Assembly: GCA_964036045.1 (NCBI GenBank) | Contig: OZ038402.1 | Location: 6,836,971 to 6,900,970, forward strand | DNA: 64,000 nucleotides | Reading direction: 5' to 3' | Source: Eutreptiella sp. 'Long Island Sound 2002' | Taxonomy: Eukaryota; Euglenozoa; Euglenophyceae; Eutreptiales; Eutreptiaceae | Part shown: in pieces, positions 21,619 to 30,542 of the stretch | Numbering within the stretch: the stretch's first letter is position 1 | Layout of the letters: each line of letters starts with the position of its first letter | Program-made: the position numbers and the translations under genes | The notes under the pieces: generated by a model | Database searches by the model: none | What the model was told of the DNA's origin: nothing | What the model saw: the letters and a program-made list of their open reading frames with translations, nothing else

Positions 21619-23616
21619 TTACTGCACACTGTCTTCTTCATCAGAGTCACTCTCGTATGGTAGGACACACGGCTCCTGAAAATCAGGGTTCCGTACCTTG
21701 CGCAGCATGCGCATATTGTTGTATATGTACACCAGTTTCTCAGCTTTACCTGCATACAGTCTGTTTCTGGCCTTGGAGTGTATGAACCCAAAAATGCTCC
21801 AGTTTCTCTCTGCTGAAGACGCAACACTGACTACAGAACACACTCGCAGTGCACACTCACGCAATGTTTCATTATCATAACAAAAGGTCTGCCACCACAT
21901 CAGGGGGCTCATGGTCAGACCCCCCCCCTCCCACAGTGCTGGCTCAGAAAATTCCCCAGATCGCATCAGGAAGGATTGATACTGCAACCTGGCCTGTGCC
22001 ACTTTTTCCTGGCCCACAAAGGCCTGAAACACTTTGTTCAGGTCATCACGAATTTCTTTTTCACTGAGAGGGTCCATATCAGGTGACATGAGCTGATGAT
22101 TGAAACAGTAGGCAGCACTGTGGACAGGCACATGCAAGAATTTCCACCTTTCAGATACCAGTTCTTTCACCCTTTTCAAGTCAACCTTCGTGATTCCCTG
22201 AAATGACATCACGTGCTGCTGCAAACGTGACATGTCGTGATACACTAAACCCGTATATGATGGACCCTCAGTGTCAGCTCTGCGAATCATTTCAGCCAAT
22301 GGCTTCAGCAGAGCCTGGGCATTGTCCAAAGTTCCCCAAAAGTCGCCACTGAGCACCAGATTAACAACATCCTCAGCCCGAACACTCTCAGCACTGGCCA
22401 CACTCCACTTCGTTGCCACCCAGTCAGGACTCACCACTGCTGACTGCAACGCACATTTATTTTTCTGAAGCCAGCGCATGCAAGGGTAATTCGACGCAAA
22501 CCGTGTCTCCCCGGGGAGGGGGGGGCTTGTTTCTGGCAGACCATGCTTCGTTTGTTCATCCTTTAGAATGCCTGCTGCACGGAAGCGGCCGCGAAAAAAC
22601 CTCAGGATCACCCTCCCTGACTCAGTCGGCTTCTTCACAGAGGGGAGGTTGCTGATGTCCTTGTAAAGGAGATTATATGCATGGATGCAGCACCCTACCT
22701 TGGTCAGGTAGTGATCAGCTGCATATTTTTCGTCGGTGTCCAGAAGTCCTAGGGCGGATTGCATTACTGACGCATTGTCACTAATCACAGTGCTCGTGGG
22801 GCAAGGCAGTTCGAGTTTTCGAATGCACTCAAGCGCACTGTGGATGCCGTCAGCAATGCGCTGGCTGTCCTTAATGGCTTTCCCTGGGTACTCTGCTTTT
22901 ACGAACACAGCACCCTTCCTACCAACTAAGTTATAATTAATTACTGAATCACGTCGCACGTTCGAATAACCGTCTGTTGTTAAGTTCAGATGGTGGTCAG
23001 AGGCAAACACTGCAGGAATCTCAGAACCCACTTTTTGGTACACAATGTCCACCCACTTGTCAGACAAAATGTGACGTTCGGGAGGGTACACTGACCTCAG
23101 TCCTGCCAAAACACAGGCAACCAGTTTATCCAACCACTTACGTAGCATTACGTCCTCCGTGATGTGGAACGGAATCCCACTGTGGAATGCAAATTCTGCA
23201 AACGCAAGGTCCAGCTCCTCCTTCAGTCTCTTTTGCATGTCCACAATTTTGGGCTGCTTGGTGGCTGAAGCTCCATCAGGCGAACCCTCTGCAGCACGCT
23301 TCTTCTCACTCAGTTCTTTCAGCTTCTCTTGGGACTGGAGTCTATGCAGCTTCTTTTTGGTGTTCTCCTCAAGTTCTTGCAGCACTGCCTTTTTGATCTC
23401 TTCTGGGACTTTCGGGCATGCTGCCACACCGCATCCACCTTGCCCTGCAAGATGTGCTTTGCCACGCGCCGGGCCATCCCATGCCTTCCCCAGGTAGTCA
23501 CAATATTTACACTTCCAGTCCTTTCCTGTCTTTGCAGTCCTTGTGGCAACAGAAAGGGTGAAGTGCTCCTCCAGAAACCCACTGCTCCTAGGAGCCATGT
23601 TCTGCGCAAGCAACAC
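21619..23616 (-). CDS. hAT-family transposase (665 aa)
   Basis: A full-length single-frame transposase that cuts and pastes the surrounding element. A BED-like zinc finger lies at residues 34-63 (C36, C39, H55, C62 in WKCKYC ... KAHLAGQGGC). The RNase H-fold catalytic region follows, with Asp in NLTTDGYSNV (about residue 212) and Asp in STVISDNASVMQS (about 275), and a GCCIHAYNL Cys/His step. The DUF659-like layout is evident. The C-terminus carries the hAT dimerisation signature (SVASSAERNWSIFGFIHSKA, then KAEKLVYIYNN). The frame ends TAA with no internal stop. Initiation could be at Met1 or at Met7 (MAPRSSG), both near the upstream open frame. Confidence 0.93.
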   Translation of the reverse strand: MLLAQNMAPRSSGFLEEHFTLSVATRTAKTGKDWKCKYCDYLGKAWDGPARGKAHLAGQGGCGVAACPKVPEEIKKAVLQELEENTKKKLHRLQSQEKLKELSEKKRAAEGSPDGASATKQPKIVDMQKRLKEELDLAFAEFAFHSGIPFHITEDVMLRKWLDKLVACVLAGLRSVYPPERHILSDKWVDIVYQKVGSEIPAVFASDHHLNLTTDGYSNVRRDSVINYNLVGRKGAVFVKAEYPGKAIKDSQRIADGIHSALECIRKLELPCPTSTVISDNASVMQSALGLLDTDEKYAADHYLTKVGCCIHAYNLLYKDISNLPSVKKPTESGRVILRFFRGRFRAAGILKDEQTKHGLPETSPPLPGETRFASNYPCMRWLQKNKCALQSAVVSPDWVATKWSVASAESVRAEDVVNLVLSGDFWGTLDNAQALLKPLAEMIRRADTEGPSYTGLVYHDMSRLQQHVMSFQGITKVDLKRVKELVSERWKFLHVPVHSAAYCFNHQLMSPDMDPLSEKEIRDDLNKVFQAFVGQEKVAQARLQYQSFLMRSGEFSEPALWEGGGLTMSPLMWWQTFCYDNETLRECALRVCSVVSVASSAERNWSIFGFIHSKARNRLYAGKAEKLVYIYNNMRMLRKVRNPDFQEPCVLPYESDSDEEDSVQ

Positions 23617-24106
23617 TTGAAGCCTTGTCCATGCTTCGAAGCAATCGCATCAACACATGCTGCCTATATCGTCCAAGCTGCAACCATTGTTTCCCAGAAA
23701 CACAGGGCATCTGCGTTCGCTCACACAACCACTGAAATTCTGCATAGCGCTCCATGTCCCATTGACGGTTGAACACCTCTGCCCAATAATCGTTCAACGA
23801 CGCGTCTTCGTCCATTTGTGGGGACTGGGGTTGCGTTGACGCGTCTGCACGTGTCGTCGTCTGAGCACGCGTCATTCGCGTAGACGCTTTCATCCTTTGA
23901 TCGCGGAGGAGGGCCCACTTTATTGTGGAGGACGGCACGCACTTCTTCATTTGTTGTCCACGCCTTTGCACGCGTCCTGCACAGCTTGTGCTTCTCCGAT
24001 AGTCGTTGTGCACGGCTTTGAACGCGTCCTGCACGAGCACGTCCTCACATGGCCCAACTAAAAGGAGGGAGTTAAAACCTTGCGAGCGGTGTTTTTCAGC
24101 GTACAC
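23588..24106 (-). CDS. Second open frame of the hAT element (172 aa, unknown)
   Basis: It lies inside the hAT element upstream of the transposase on the same strand and overlaps its start by about 29 bp in another frame. The product is basic at first (RRSTSCAGRVQRRGQQMKKC), has a Thr/Ala/Gln-rich middle, and ends with a helical, aromatic-rich part (DYWAEVFNRQWDMERYAEFQ). No family was recognised. It may be a separate protein, a 5' exon joined to the transposase by splicing, or a chance frame. GC content resembles the transposase. No start is singled out by context. Confidence 0.4.
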   Translation of the reverse strand: MYAEKHRSQGFNSLLLVGPCEDVLVQDAFKAVHNDYRRSTSCAGRVQRRGQQMKKCVPSSTIKWALLRDQRMKASTRMTRAQTTTRADASTQPQSPQMDEDASLNDYWAEVFNRQWDMERYAEFQWLCERTQMPCVSGKQWLQLGRYRQHVLMRLLRSMDKASSVACAEHGS

Positions 24107-24460
24107 GGCACCGCTGCTGGAAACTCATACACCGCTGAATGCGCATTTGCAACGCGGTCACAACAATACTAGTATTAGCAGAATTCGTTCTTATGTTCCC
24201 AAAACTGTGACATTACGATTCAAGACTAAAAGTGGTGCCGTAATGCATAATAATGCTAATTACCAACATCTGTAGGAAACTTTCGATCCAGCAGCGTGTT
24301 TTTCGCAATATTTCAATTCATCTGGCAATTTTACGTCTAGCGTGCGCGCGTGCTGCAATGCGGTGCCTGTCTGCGGCACCATTTTTAACCGCACGTACTG
24401 TGCGGTATTAATACCAGACGGTACGCGTTCGCGGATGGTACGCGTTCATGAACGGCGTAC

Positions 24461-24473
24461 GGTACCAACCCTG
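24461..24473 (-). repeat. hAT right terminal inverted repeat
   Basis: GGTACCAACCCTG, the exact inverse of the left end. Confidence 0.95.
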
Positions 24474-24481
24474 CTATCGCA
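24474..24481. other. Right 8-bp target site duplication of hAT element
   Basis: CTATCGCA, identical to the left duplication. Confidence 0.95.
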
Positions 24482-24551
24482 AGGTGAACGCCAATTTTAA
24501 AACTTAAGCCCGAATTCCCAGAAACCGCAACCAAATTCACATCGAACCAAC

Positions 24552-25439
24552 ATGAATTGGCACTCCGACTTTTCTTTCGATATATTGCGCAACATCGCAG
24601 AATCTAACCGCAGAATCGGTCAGGCAGTCTGGGACATACTGACAGTCCAACTTTATTCCACAACACAGTCCCCTGGCCTAACAAATACGCCTCACTTGAC
24701 AGCAGCAAAGAACCCCACCGCAGTCTCTTCCAGCACCTCTGAATCGACACCAGTCCTGGCCGACCCCACCGGCCGCAGTAGGCGCTCTTTATTCACCACA
24801 GGCCATGCACGCCCAGCCGAGACAGAGCCTTCCACAGTGTTCAAAGAAAGGAAAACACAGCAGCGCAGCGACGCGAACAGCGAAATCCCGCTGAAGTATG
24901 CCTCCATCTCCCCGGGACACAATGCGTCAACAGAAACAGTTCACCTCACTCCATATTTTGATATCACCTCCAACAATGGCACTCCTACCCTTCCCTCCGT
25001 TAATTTCCATCACTCAGGGTCTGACGCGGAAGCATCCAAGCCACCCCTCGACCAGGGGCCTGACGCGGAAGAGCCCAAGTCGCCCCTCCGTGAGAGGCCT
25101 GACAAGGAGGAGTCCCAGTTGCCCAGCTTGTCAGATTTGAAGCTACCTGAGCTCCTGAGCTCCAGCGGCGATGAAGATATTGACCCCAAGCCGCCCCGGA
25201 GACTTCCACCATCAGCAAGCCAATCAACCTTTTTGACCAACAAACGCCAGCACAGCGACGCCACGCCTGCTGTCCCAGAAGTCCCAGGACAACCAACTCC
25301 CAGTGCTGAAGCCCCAAAAGACCCCGAGCCGCTAAAGGTACCTCTGTCACCTCAGGAGTCCAACAGCCAGCCACCGTTCATCGTCCACGACACCCCGCAA
25401 TGCGACATCACACCTGCCTGCCGCAAGAAACTGCAGTGA
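24552..25439 (+). CDS. Unrecognised Pro/Ser/acidic protein, N-terminal part (295 aa)
   Basis: Starts MNWHSDFSFDILRNIAESNR with a short helical N-terminus; the rest is low complexity. A 12-residue unit is repeated three times around 25,020-25,120 (SDAEASKPPLDQ, PDAEEPKSPLRE, PDKEESQLP). No domain is recognised. The frame ends in TGA, but the next frame is open through the same place and continues as a coiled-coil segment. A one-base frame change or an unmarked intron may therefore join them. The ATG is the first in frame after the right hAT duplication, 78 bp upstream. Confidence 0.45.
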   Translation: MNWHSDFSFDILRNIAESNRRIGQAVWDILTVQLYSTTQSPGLTNTPHLTAAKNPTAVSSSTSESTPVLADPTGRSRRSLFTTGHARPAETEPSTVFKERKTQQRSDANSEIPLKYASISPGHNASTETVHLTPYFDITSNNGTPTLPSVNFHHSGSDAEASKPPLDQGPDAEEPKSPLRERPDKEESQLPSLSDLKLPELLSSSGDEDIDPKPPRRLPPSASQSTFLTNKRQHSDATPAVPEVPGQPTPSAEAPKDPEPLKVPLSPQESNSQPPFIVHDTPQCDITPACRKKLQ

Positions 25440-26008
25440 GCGCCACCAGCCGCAATGCCAGAGTTCCCTCCCGATGAGAAACCCTTTCCAGTCTTTGACG
25501 AGCAAGCAAGCGAAGGGCAGGAAAGGAACGAGCCGACGACCACGGACAACAGACAGCCAACACAGCCAGGGGCTGAAGGAACAAACGGATGACACGCTCC
25601 TCCAGGAAGCCGTTGCGCGCAACAGCATCATCGAAGCGAGCACAGAGATCCACAGCGCTTTCGCGCTCCATTCACACGAGCTCATTGCGCATAACAGCGA
25701 GATGCAAAACAATCTCGACAGAGTGGCGCTCGAAGAAAACTCCATCCGCAACGACATCGGTTGTGAGAGTGCACTTGAGTACCACTTCTTCCTCAGCGAG
25801 CAAGTCCAACACGAAGAACAGACGAGGCGACTGCAAATCCTTCAAGATGGCATCAAGTTTGTGACCACCGCACACGGACGCACTTTCATGCTTAGCCACG
25901 AAGAAGTTCTACACAAATGAGGAGGTGCTTACACAAAGCTTCTGCACCTGCAAATTGAACACTTCGAAGAGGAGTGCCACAAAGAACTCAATCTGTAAAC
26001 CGACCGCT
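25440..26008 (+). pseudogene. Coiled-coil continuation of the unknown protein, with one TGA
   Basis: The frame opens across the end of the preceding one and runs to TGA at 25,918-25,920. In the same frame it then continues for about 29 codons (LHLQIEHFEEECHKELNL) to TAA. The sequence is helix-forming and charged (LLQEAVARNSIIEASTEIHS, EQVQHEEQTRRLQILQDG), a likely coiled coil. It looks like the C-terminal half of the locus beginning at 24,552, separated from it by a frame change and interrupted by one nonsense codon. No function can be assigned. Confidence 0.4.
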
Positions 26009-26104
26009 CTTTCCAAAAGGTCTTCGGCCCAGCCCATTTGAGCTCGACAGGCCGTGTGCTAGGTTTCACAAAAAAAAATAAACCAGAAGGACCGACCATA
26101 CAGC

Positions 26105-26647
26105 ATGGCATGGCGCAAGATGGCTGAGCTTAATGCAAGTGACCCAGCGTCTTACAACCCCTTTCATCATACCGAGACCGTTCAAGCAACTTTCCTGCGC
26201 ACACAAGGCCTGTTACAGGGCCCCTCGATATCCCACTTCTCCATGAAAATCTCTACCTCTAAGCGTTCTTGGTTTGACATCGCCGAAGAGGACCGAGCAT
26301 TCCAAGAGGCCCTCTACGAGGTCTTCGCCAGCGCCGTTAGCTGCAACACACTCTCCAGTGACCTTCAAACCCCGTCGACGCAGACCACCTCCATGCAGGA
26401 GTCCCTCGACGCGTCGACGACTACGTGGGGCGAGAACGTAAGACGCAATCCACATGAAGTTGAAGAAGTGGTAGCTGACGGTGACCTCTTTGCAGACCAT
26501 TGGCATAAGCAATACTTTCACCATCTCGGCGACCTCTTCAGTACGTTCATCGACTTTGACATCCAGAAGTGGCACGCAATTTCTAATTGTGAGCCCAAGC
26601 GTAAGTGCTCGTGCCCCCAATGCACAGACAGTCCAGACCTCTGTTAA
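26105..26647 (+). CDS. Unrecognised 180-aa open frame with C-terminal Cys cluster
   Basis: Begins MAWRKMAELNASDPASYNPF, is rich in aromatic residues and His in its second half (FADHWHKQYFHHLGDLFSTF), and ends with a Cys cluster CEPKRKCSCPQCTDSPDLC. The cluster could bind zinc. It follows the coiled-coil frame on the same strand at a distance of about 90 bp that includes an A-rich run. It may be a further exon of the same locus or a separate frame. No known family was recognised. Confidence 0.35.
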   Translation: MAWRKMAELNASDPASYNPFHHTETVQATFLRTQGLLQGPSISHFSMKISTSKRSWFDIAEEDRAFQEALYEVFASAVSCNTLSSDLQTPSTQTTSMQESLDASTTTWGENVRRNPHEVEEVVADGDLFADHWHKQYFHHLGDLFSTFIDFDIQKWHAISNCEPKRKCSCPQCTDSPDLC

Positions 26648-27359
26648 TCAGCTATATACCTTCCTCCTATTATTCTTACTCTGCATTGATTTTGCCGCTT
26701 TACCACACAATTTGTCTCTCAACAAGTACTCAATCAGTTTTTGTTATTTTGTTGCTTACGGGTTCCAGGGACAAGGCAGACGAGCGGGCCTCCCGGGGTG
26801 ACCGAGTCCCAAGTTCTGGGTAAAAAGGTGATTGAGTCCCAGAACCCGGTCCGGGGGCATGGAGACAAGGAAACCAACACCCAGCACGCAAATCCTTCCA
26901 ACCTCTTTTATTATCCGTGGCACCTCAAATTTACGCAGGGGGGGGGTTGGGAAAGCGGAGAGGCAATGAAACCGAGACCCGACCTCCACATCCTTCAAAC
27001 ATCTTATTTCTTCACGAATTCGAGGCCGTTTCAGTTCCTATCGTAAAAATTCCCACAACCATCCAGCTTTCCAACCTCCCGCGAACCAGCATCCAGCTCA
27101 GTAATCAACCAGCCCTGTATCACCTCTAGACTCTGTTGTCGGCTCACAATAAACCAGTTTGGCACCCTTCAAAAACTCTGTTTTCAACCCCACCTTCAAT
27201 CGTTCAAAAATGCATTGTTTCCCATTACACTTAGCTTTTCGCCAGTAAGAGCCAACCGTAACCCTTGTCCCAAGAAGACCTTGATGAAATTAAGCCCGCT
27301 GTGAAAGCTTACACAGCCCCCGGGGGTTGAGGGGATGCATAGTGCAAAAAAGATCATCT
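26648..27359. other. Stretch without supported gene
   Basis: I see no coding sequence. It contains a G run at 26,939-26,947 and an AT-rich, pyrimidine-rich part at 27,030-27,200. Nothing matches the other repeats of the window. Confidence 0.4.
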
Positions 27360-27618
27360 GTGTCGTTTCAGTGGTCAACTGACGGCCGTGACAATATGGC
27401 CGACAGTAACAATGGCTGTGAATACTTGAATGCATCCGGAGGGGGAAATTGTGTCAATTTCGGTCTCCTGCTGCTGGAATTACGGTCAGCGATCGACAAT
27501 GGGTTGATCGCAATTGACAATGGCATGAACACAAAAACCGGGGGTTGGGCGAGCAAATGGCAACATGGCAACATATATGGGGGCAAGTGCTATGCCTCAG
27601 GCACCCTGCGTCAGTGGT
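27360..27618 (+). repeat. Dispersed repeat R2, copy 1
   Basis: Matches the reverse complement of about 35,905-36,165, from the GTCAACTG segment through ATATGGCCGACAGTAACAA to GCCTCAGGCACC. A frame reading NMADSNNGCEYLNASGGG is open here and has a counterpart in copy 2. In copy 2 this unit directly abuts R1; here it stands alone. Family unknown. Confidence 0.65.
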
Positions 27619-27829
27619 GATCCGGCTGTGGCTCGGCAGACCCTGGCACTCCTGTCCTGTCGGCACGTGCCGCCGCGTCCAGCCCCAGAGGCTTGCATTT
27701 TTTTTTAGGCATGGCGGTCCCCCGCCAAAGCAACACAATCACTGCTCACACTGCGAGGTTCCTCGAGGGACAGCCGCTATATACAAATCCTTTTGATTTA
27801 TATAAAACCCTGAGGTGCTATGCACTAAC
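27619..27829. other. Short stretch without gene
   Basis: Contains a T run at 27,700-27,708 and TATATA/TTTATATAAAA words near 27,780-27,805. Nothing else is seen. It lies downstream of the minus-strand spliced gene and could hold its 3' end. Confidence 0.3.
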
Positions 27830-28009
27830 TTAAAGAAGCCAGAGGCTCAGGGTTTTAAGGCACCGCAGTGTGCCCAAAAGGAAGCAAAAACAGAGGCTGG
27901 TGCTCACTGTGGTCGTTGCAGAGTGTGTGGATGTTTTGATGCTTGTTGTTACGAGTTGATCAATTTCGTGTTGCTGTGAAGGAGGTGTTGAACTTGAGTG
28001 ACTTGGTTC
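27830..28009 (-). CDS. Putative downstream exon of the minus-strand spliced gene
   Basis: The exon begins right after a strong 3' splice site and reads a Ser/Thr/Gln-rich sequence (EPSHSSSTPPSQQHEIDQLV), then a hydrophobic end CFCFLLGTL. It is on the strand of, and downstream from, the 28-29.6 kb gene. How its frame links to the upstream exon is unclear, because that frame stops at 28,093. The exon could be translated after another splice or lie in the 3' untranslated part. Confidence 0.35.
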   Translation of the reverse strand, partial: EPSHSSSTPPSQQHEIDQLVTTSIKTSTHSATTTVSTSLCFCFLLGTLRCLKTLSLWLL

Positions 28010-28065
28010 CTGCAAAATAAGGAAAAATCAACAACCCGGCTAATCAGTGCGTGAGGCAAACTTAC
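28010..28065 (-). other. 56-nt GT-AG intron
   Basis: On the minus strand the donor is GTAAGT (28,065 leftwards), and the acceptor is a pyrimidine-rich TTTTTCCTTATTTTGCAG ending at 28,010. Both sites are close to the general eukaryotic consensus, and the length fits a compact-intron genome. This is the best direct sign of a host-type spliced gene in the window. Confidence 0.6.
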
Positions 28066-28092
28066 CCTCCAGGCAAATGGCAGCCCTCCCTC

Positions 28093-29618
28093 TCATGCAG
28101 GCAAGCCCAAAGGTCGAAGCAGGTGATGTCGCCAAAAGTTACAAGTAAAATCCTTCGCCATCTCAGCAGGGTACTGACCCGCTTCACAGTGAATATATTT
28201 GTCATTTTTCCTTATTGAGCACCAAGCCTTTAAACCACTTAACGGATCGTCGTGCATGAGGACTTCTTGTAGTTTGTCTAAGATCTTCTGGTTCTTAATG
28301 TCAAATTCGCTCATTGTGGGCAACTGCTCGAGATTGGGCTCAGCAGCATTGGATGCATCGAGTTCATCGCGGTCTTTCTTGTTGGATTTCCACACCGTTG
28401 TACGCGTTGTAAGTGAAGGCCCTGGGAGAGTGGGCTTCGCTGACGTTTGGTGAATTGCACGTTTTGCACTGTGCTCGTTCAGAGCTTCTCCGCCATCGCG
28501 TGTTGGCGTTGGGCGCTGAGCGCTGGGCGTTGGACCTGCAGCTTTGCGAGATTGATCAGCGTCAGAAGGATCAGCGTCGCTGAGAAACGATTCTGCGTCA
28601 CCGTCTTTTGGAGACTCACCATGGTCGCGCGCTGGCTGTGGGCGCTGGGTGTTGGGCGCTGGTCATTGGCCTCTGGCGTTGACGCTGTGAGGCTGAGAGT
28701 GCAAAAGCAGTTTTGCTTCGCCATCGATTGAAGAATCACCATAGTCACACGTTGACGATGAGCGCTGGGCGCGTGGCGCTGGGTGCTGGGCGCTGGCGTC
28801 GACGCTGGGCGTTGCTGGACCCTGGGCATTGCGAGCTTGATCAGCGTCAGAAGGATCAGCGTCGCTGAGAATCGATTCTGTGTCGCCGTTTTTTGGAGAC
28901 TCACCATGGTCGCGCGCTGGCTGTGGGCGCTGGGTGTTGGGCGCTGGTCGTTGGCCTCTGGCGTTGGCGCTGCAAGGCTGAGAGTGCAAGATAAGTTTTG
29001 CTTCGCCATCGATTGAAGAATCACCATAGTCACACGTTGACGATGAGCGCTGGGCGCGTGGCGCTGGGTGCTGGGCGCGGGCGTCGGCGCTGCGAGGCTG
29101 TGACTGCAAGCGTGGATACTCCTGGTCACTGAGGACTGACGTTTGAGGACTGACTCTGTGCCACCGTTTGGTGGTGGTTCTGAAGGGCGCTGAAGGACAC
29201 AGACGCCGTGGTTCGTCTGCGGGCTCCTCTGTCTTCAGTTTGCGGGACTGGCGGCACTGTTTGCATCGCAGCGGAACATGGAGCCCTCTCGCTGTAAACG
29301 AAGCGCGGCAGTTCTCTGTCAGGTCGTACAGGTCGTTGCGGTCCTTGCATCGGGCCGTGTTTGGCGGATCTTCTTTTGGTTGGCGTCGTTCGTGATGTTT
29401 GACTGTGGTCCAAGGGCCGCTGTTGATCCAGGCCTCTGAGTCATCTCCACGTTCTGCACGTAAGACGTTGAATTGATTAAAATTTGAAAAAGAGCTCGTG
29501 AAGACCTCACTTTCAGACCTTTGGGCTTGTGCTCGAGAGGTAGAGGCAATACCTGGAGATGTTGATCGCGACGATTGTGTTGACACATTCCGAGTTCTAC
29601 TTCCTTCCTTCTGCCCTT
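28093..29618 (-). pseudogene. Unrecognised repeat-containing gene with a single nonsense codon
   Basis: One frame is open from a splice-acceptor-like site (TTTCTCTCAG, ending at 29,619) to a stop at 28,093-28,095, except for one TGA at 28,663-28,665. That TGA is CGA in the neighbouring copy of an internal 285-bp tandem repeat, so it is a point mutation. The product would have about 500 residues: Ser-rich start, a segment with WINSGPWTTVKHHERRQPKE, a Cys-containing basic patch (LRCKQCRQSRK), two 95-residue Ser/Arg/Asp/Pro repeats, and a folded-looking C-terminus (KAWCSIRKNDKYIHCEAGQY, then CNFWRHHLLRP). No known domain was recognised. A 56-nt intron lies just downstream. Whether it is a host gene or an old mobile-element gene is open. 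Confidence 0.5.
28545..29095 (-). repeat. 285-bp coding tandem repeat, two copies
   Basis: The block containing GATCAGCGTCAGAAGGATCA and GGCCTCTGGCGTT occurs at offset 285 bp (for example 28,668 and 28,953). As 285 is 95 codons, the repeat keeps frame and encodes a duplicated 95-residue unit. The copies differ by a few substitutions, one of which is the nonsense change. Confidence 0.75.
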
Positions 29619-30060
29619 GGCGCTGAGAGAAAGAGGGCGGTGCAGCGTATGGGTTGTGAGTTTCTAGGGGTAGGTAGGTAGGTAGGTAGGTATTCGCGAT
29701 CGCAGGGGAGGCAACCCCGGTCCCCTAGCATCACCCCTGTGACGAACAGGAAGAGGCTCCGCTGCGGAAGCGAGTCCGCTGAAGAGGGGGGTCGGCTTAT
29801 CATGAGGAAGCACTCCGGCCCCTTCCCACGGAATCTGTATTATGGTGCCCCCAACAAAGCGGCTCCCCATTGTTGGAGAAGGGCGTCGTCGCCGCCGGTG
29901 TGGTAGTTTGTCACCACATCCGGGAGGGTGTGCCCCCGCACTGGCATGTGCGGCCCCTCCTTTGGGCGGAGTTGCTAAAACTCACCGAACCCTGGGACGT
30001 GGCTCGTTCCCCGAGTCGACGGCAGGCCGCGCCCAAGTAGTAGAGTTGTGAAGGCGCTTG
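29619..30060 (-). mobile_element. Probable non-LTR retrotransposon 3' end with CTAC tract
   Basis: On the minus strand a GC-rich stretch runs into about five copies of CCTA/CTAC (plus-strand GGTA at 29,670-29,695). Short tetranucleotide tails of this kind commonly close LINE-type insertions. No endonuclease or RT sequence is present, so a 5'-truncated copy is assumed. A similar arrangement with CTTA units occurs near 58,245-58,261. No target duplication was found. Alternative: an ordinary microsatellite. Confidence 0.35.
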
Positions 30061-30207
30061 GTTTTCGCCCCTTCCGTCCCGGGCCCCAAACAGCACGGGC
30101 AAGGGCGGTTTACCCCTGGACTCCGGGACACGTTTGCGCAGGTCCCCGGCCTTGCTCTGGCTGTCTCGGTTCCCCTATGAGGTCCCGAGCGTCCTACTTG
30201 GTTTTTT
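30061..30207. other. GC-rich junction next to the satellite
   Basis: No gene is seen. It contains CCGGGCCCC-type words and leads directly into the first satellite monomers. Confidence 0.3.
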
Positions 30208-30510
30208 GTGGCTTGGCACGCCACGTGCCGTGCTATTGTGGCTTGGCACGCCACGTGCTGTGCTGTAGCGGCTTGGCACGCCACGTGCTGTGCCTCCCTG
30301 TGCTGTGCTATTTTGGCTTGGCACGCCACGTGCTGTGCTGTAGTGGCTTGGCACGCCACACGCTGTGCTGTCGCGTGCTATGCTATAGTGGCTTGGCACG
30401 CCACGTGCTGTGCTGTGGTGGCTTGGCACGCCACGTGCTGTGCTGTGGTGGCTTGGCACGCCACGTGCTGTGCGCTGTGGTGGCCTGGGATGCCACATGC
30501 TGTGCCTGAA

Positions 30511-30542
30511 CCCTAACCCTAACACTAACCCTAACCCTAACC
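30511..30542 (+). repeat. Telomere-like block 1 (CCCTAA type)
   Basis: Two CCCTAA, one CACTAA, then CCCTAA units. The same variant hexamer occurs at the same place in all four blocks, so they arose by unit duplication, not by repeated telomere healing. Confidence 0.85.

Larger units (their letters stand above)
21155..24473 (-). mobile_element. Complete hAT DNA transposon (3,319 bp)
   Basis: The two ends carry the 13-bp terminal inverted repeat CAGGGTTGGTACC / GGTACCAACCCTG, flanked by exact 8-bp direct repeats. The minus strand encodes a full-length hAT transposase and, upstream of it, a second open frame. Sub-terminal regions hold short inverted words (CCATACAGTAC and GTACTGTATGG-like at the left, GGTACGCGTTC twice at the right) that could be transposase sites. 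Intact ends, intact transposase and exact duplications point to a recent insertion. It landed just to the right of repeat R1. Confidence 0.95.

Noticed and set aside
28663-28665. TGA used as a sense codon in this organism
   Set aside because: In-frame TGAs match different residues in paralogous copies (Arg at 28,663, Trp at 16,872), TAG and TAA stops occur in the same way, and retrotransposon decay explains them.
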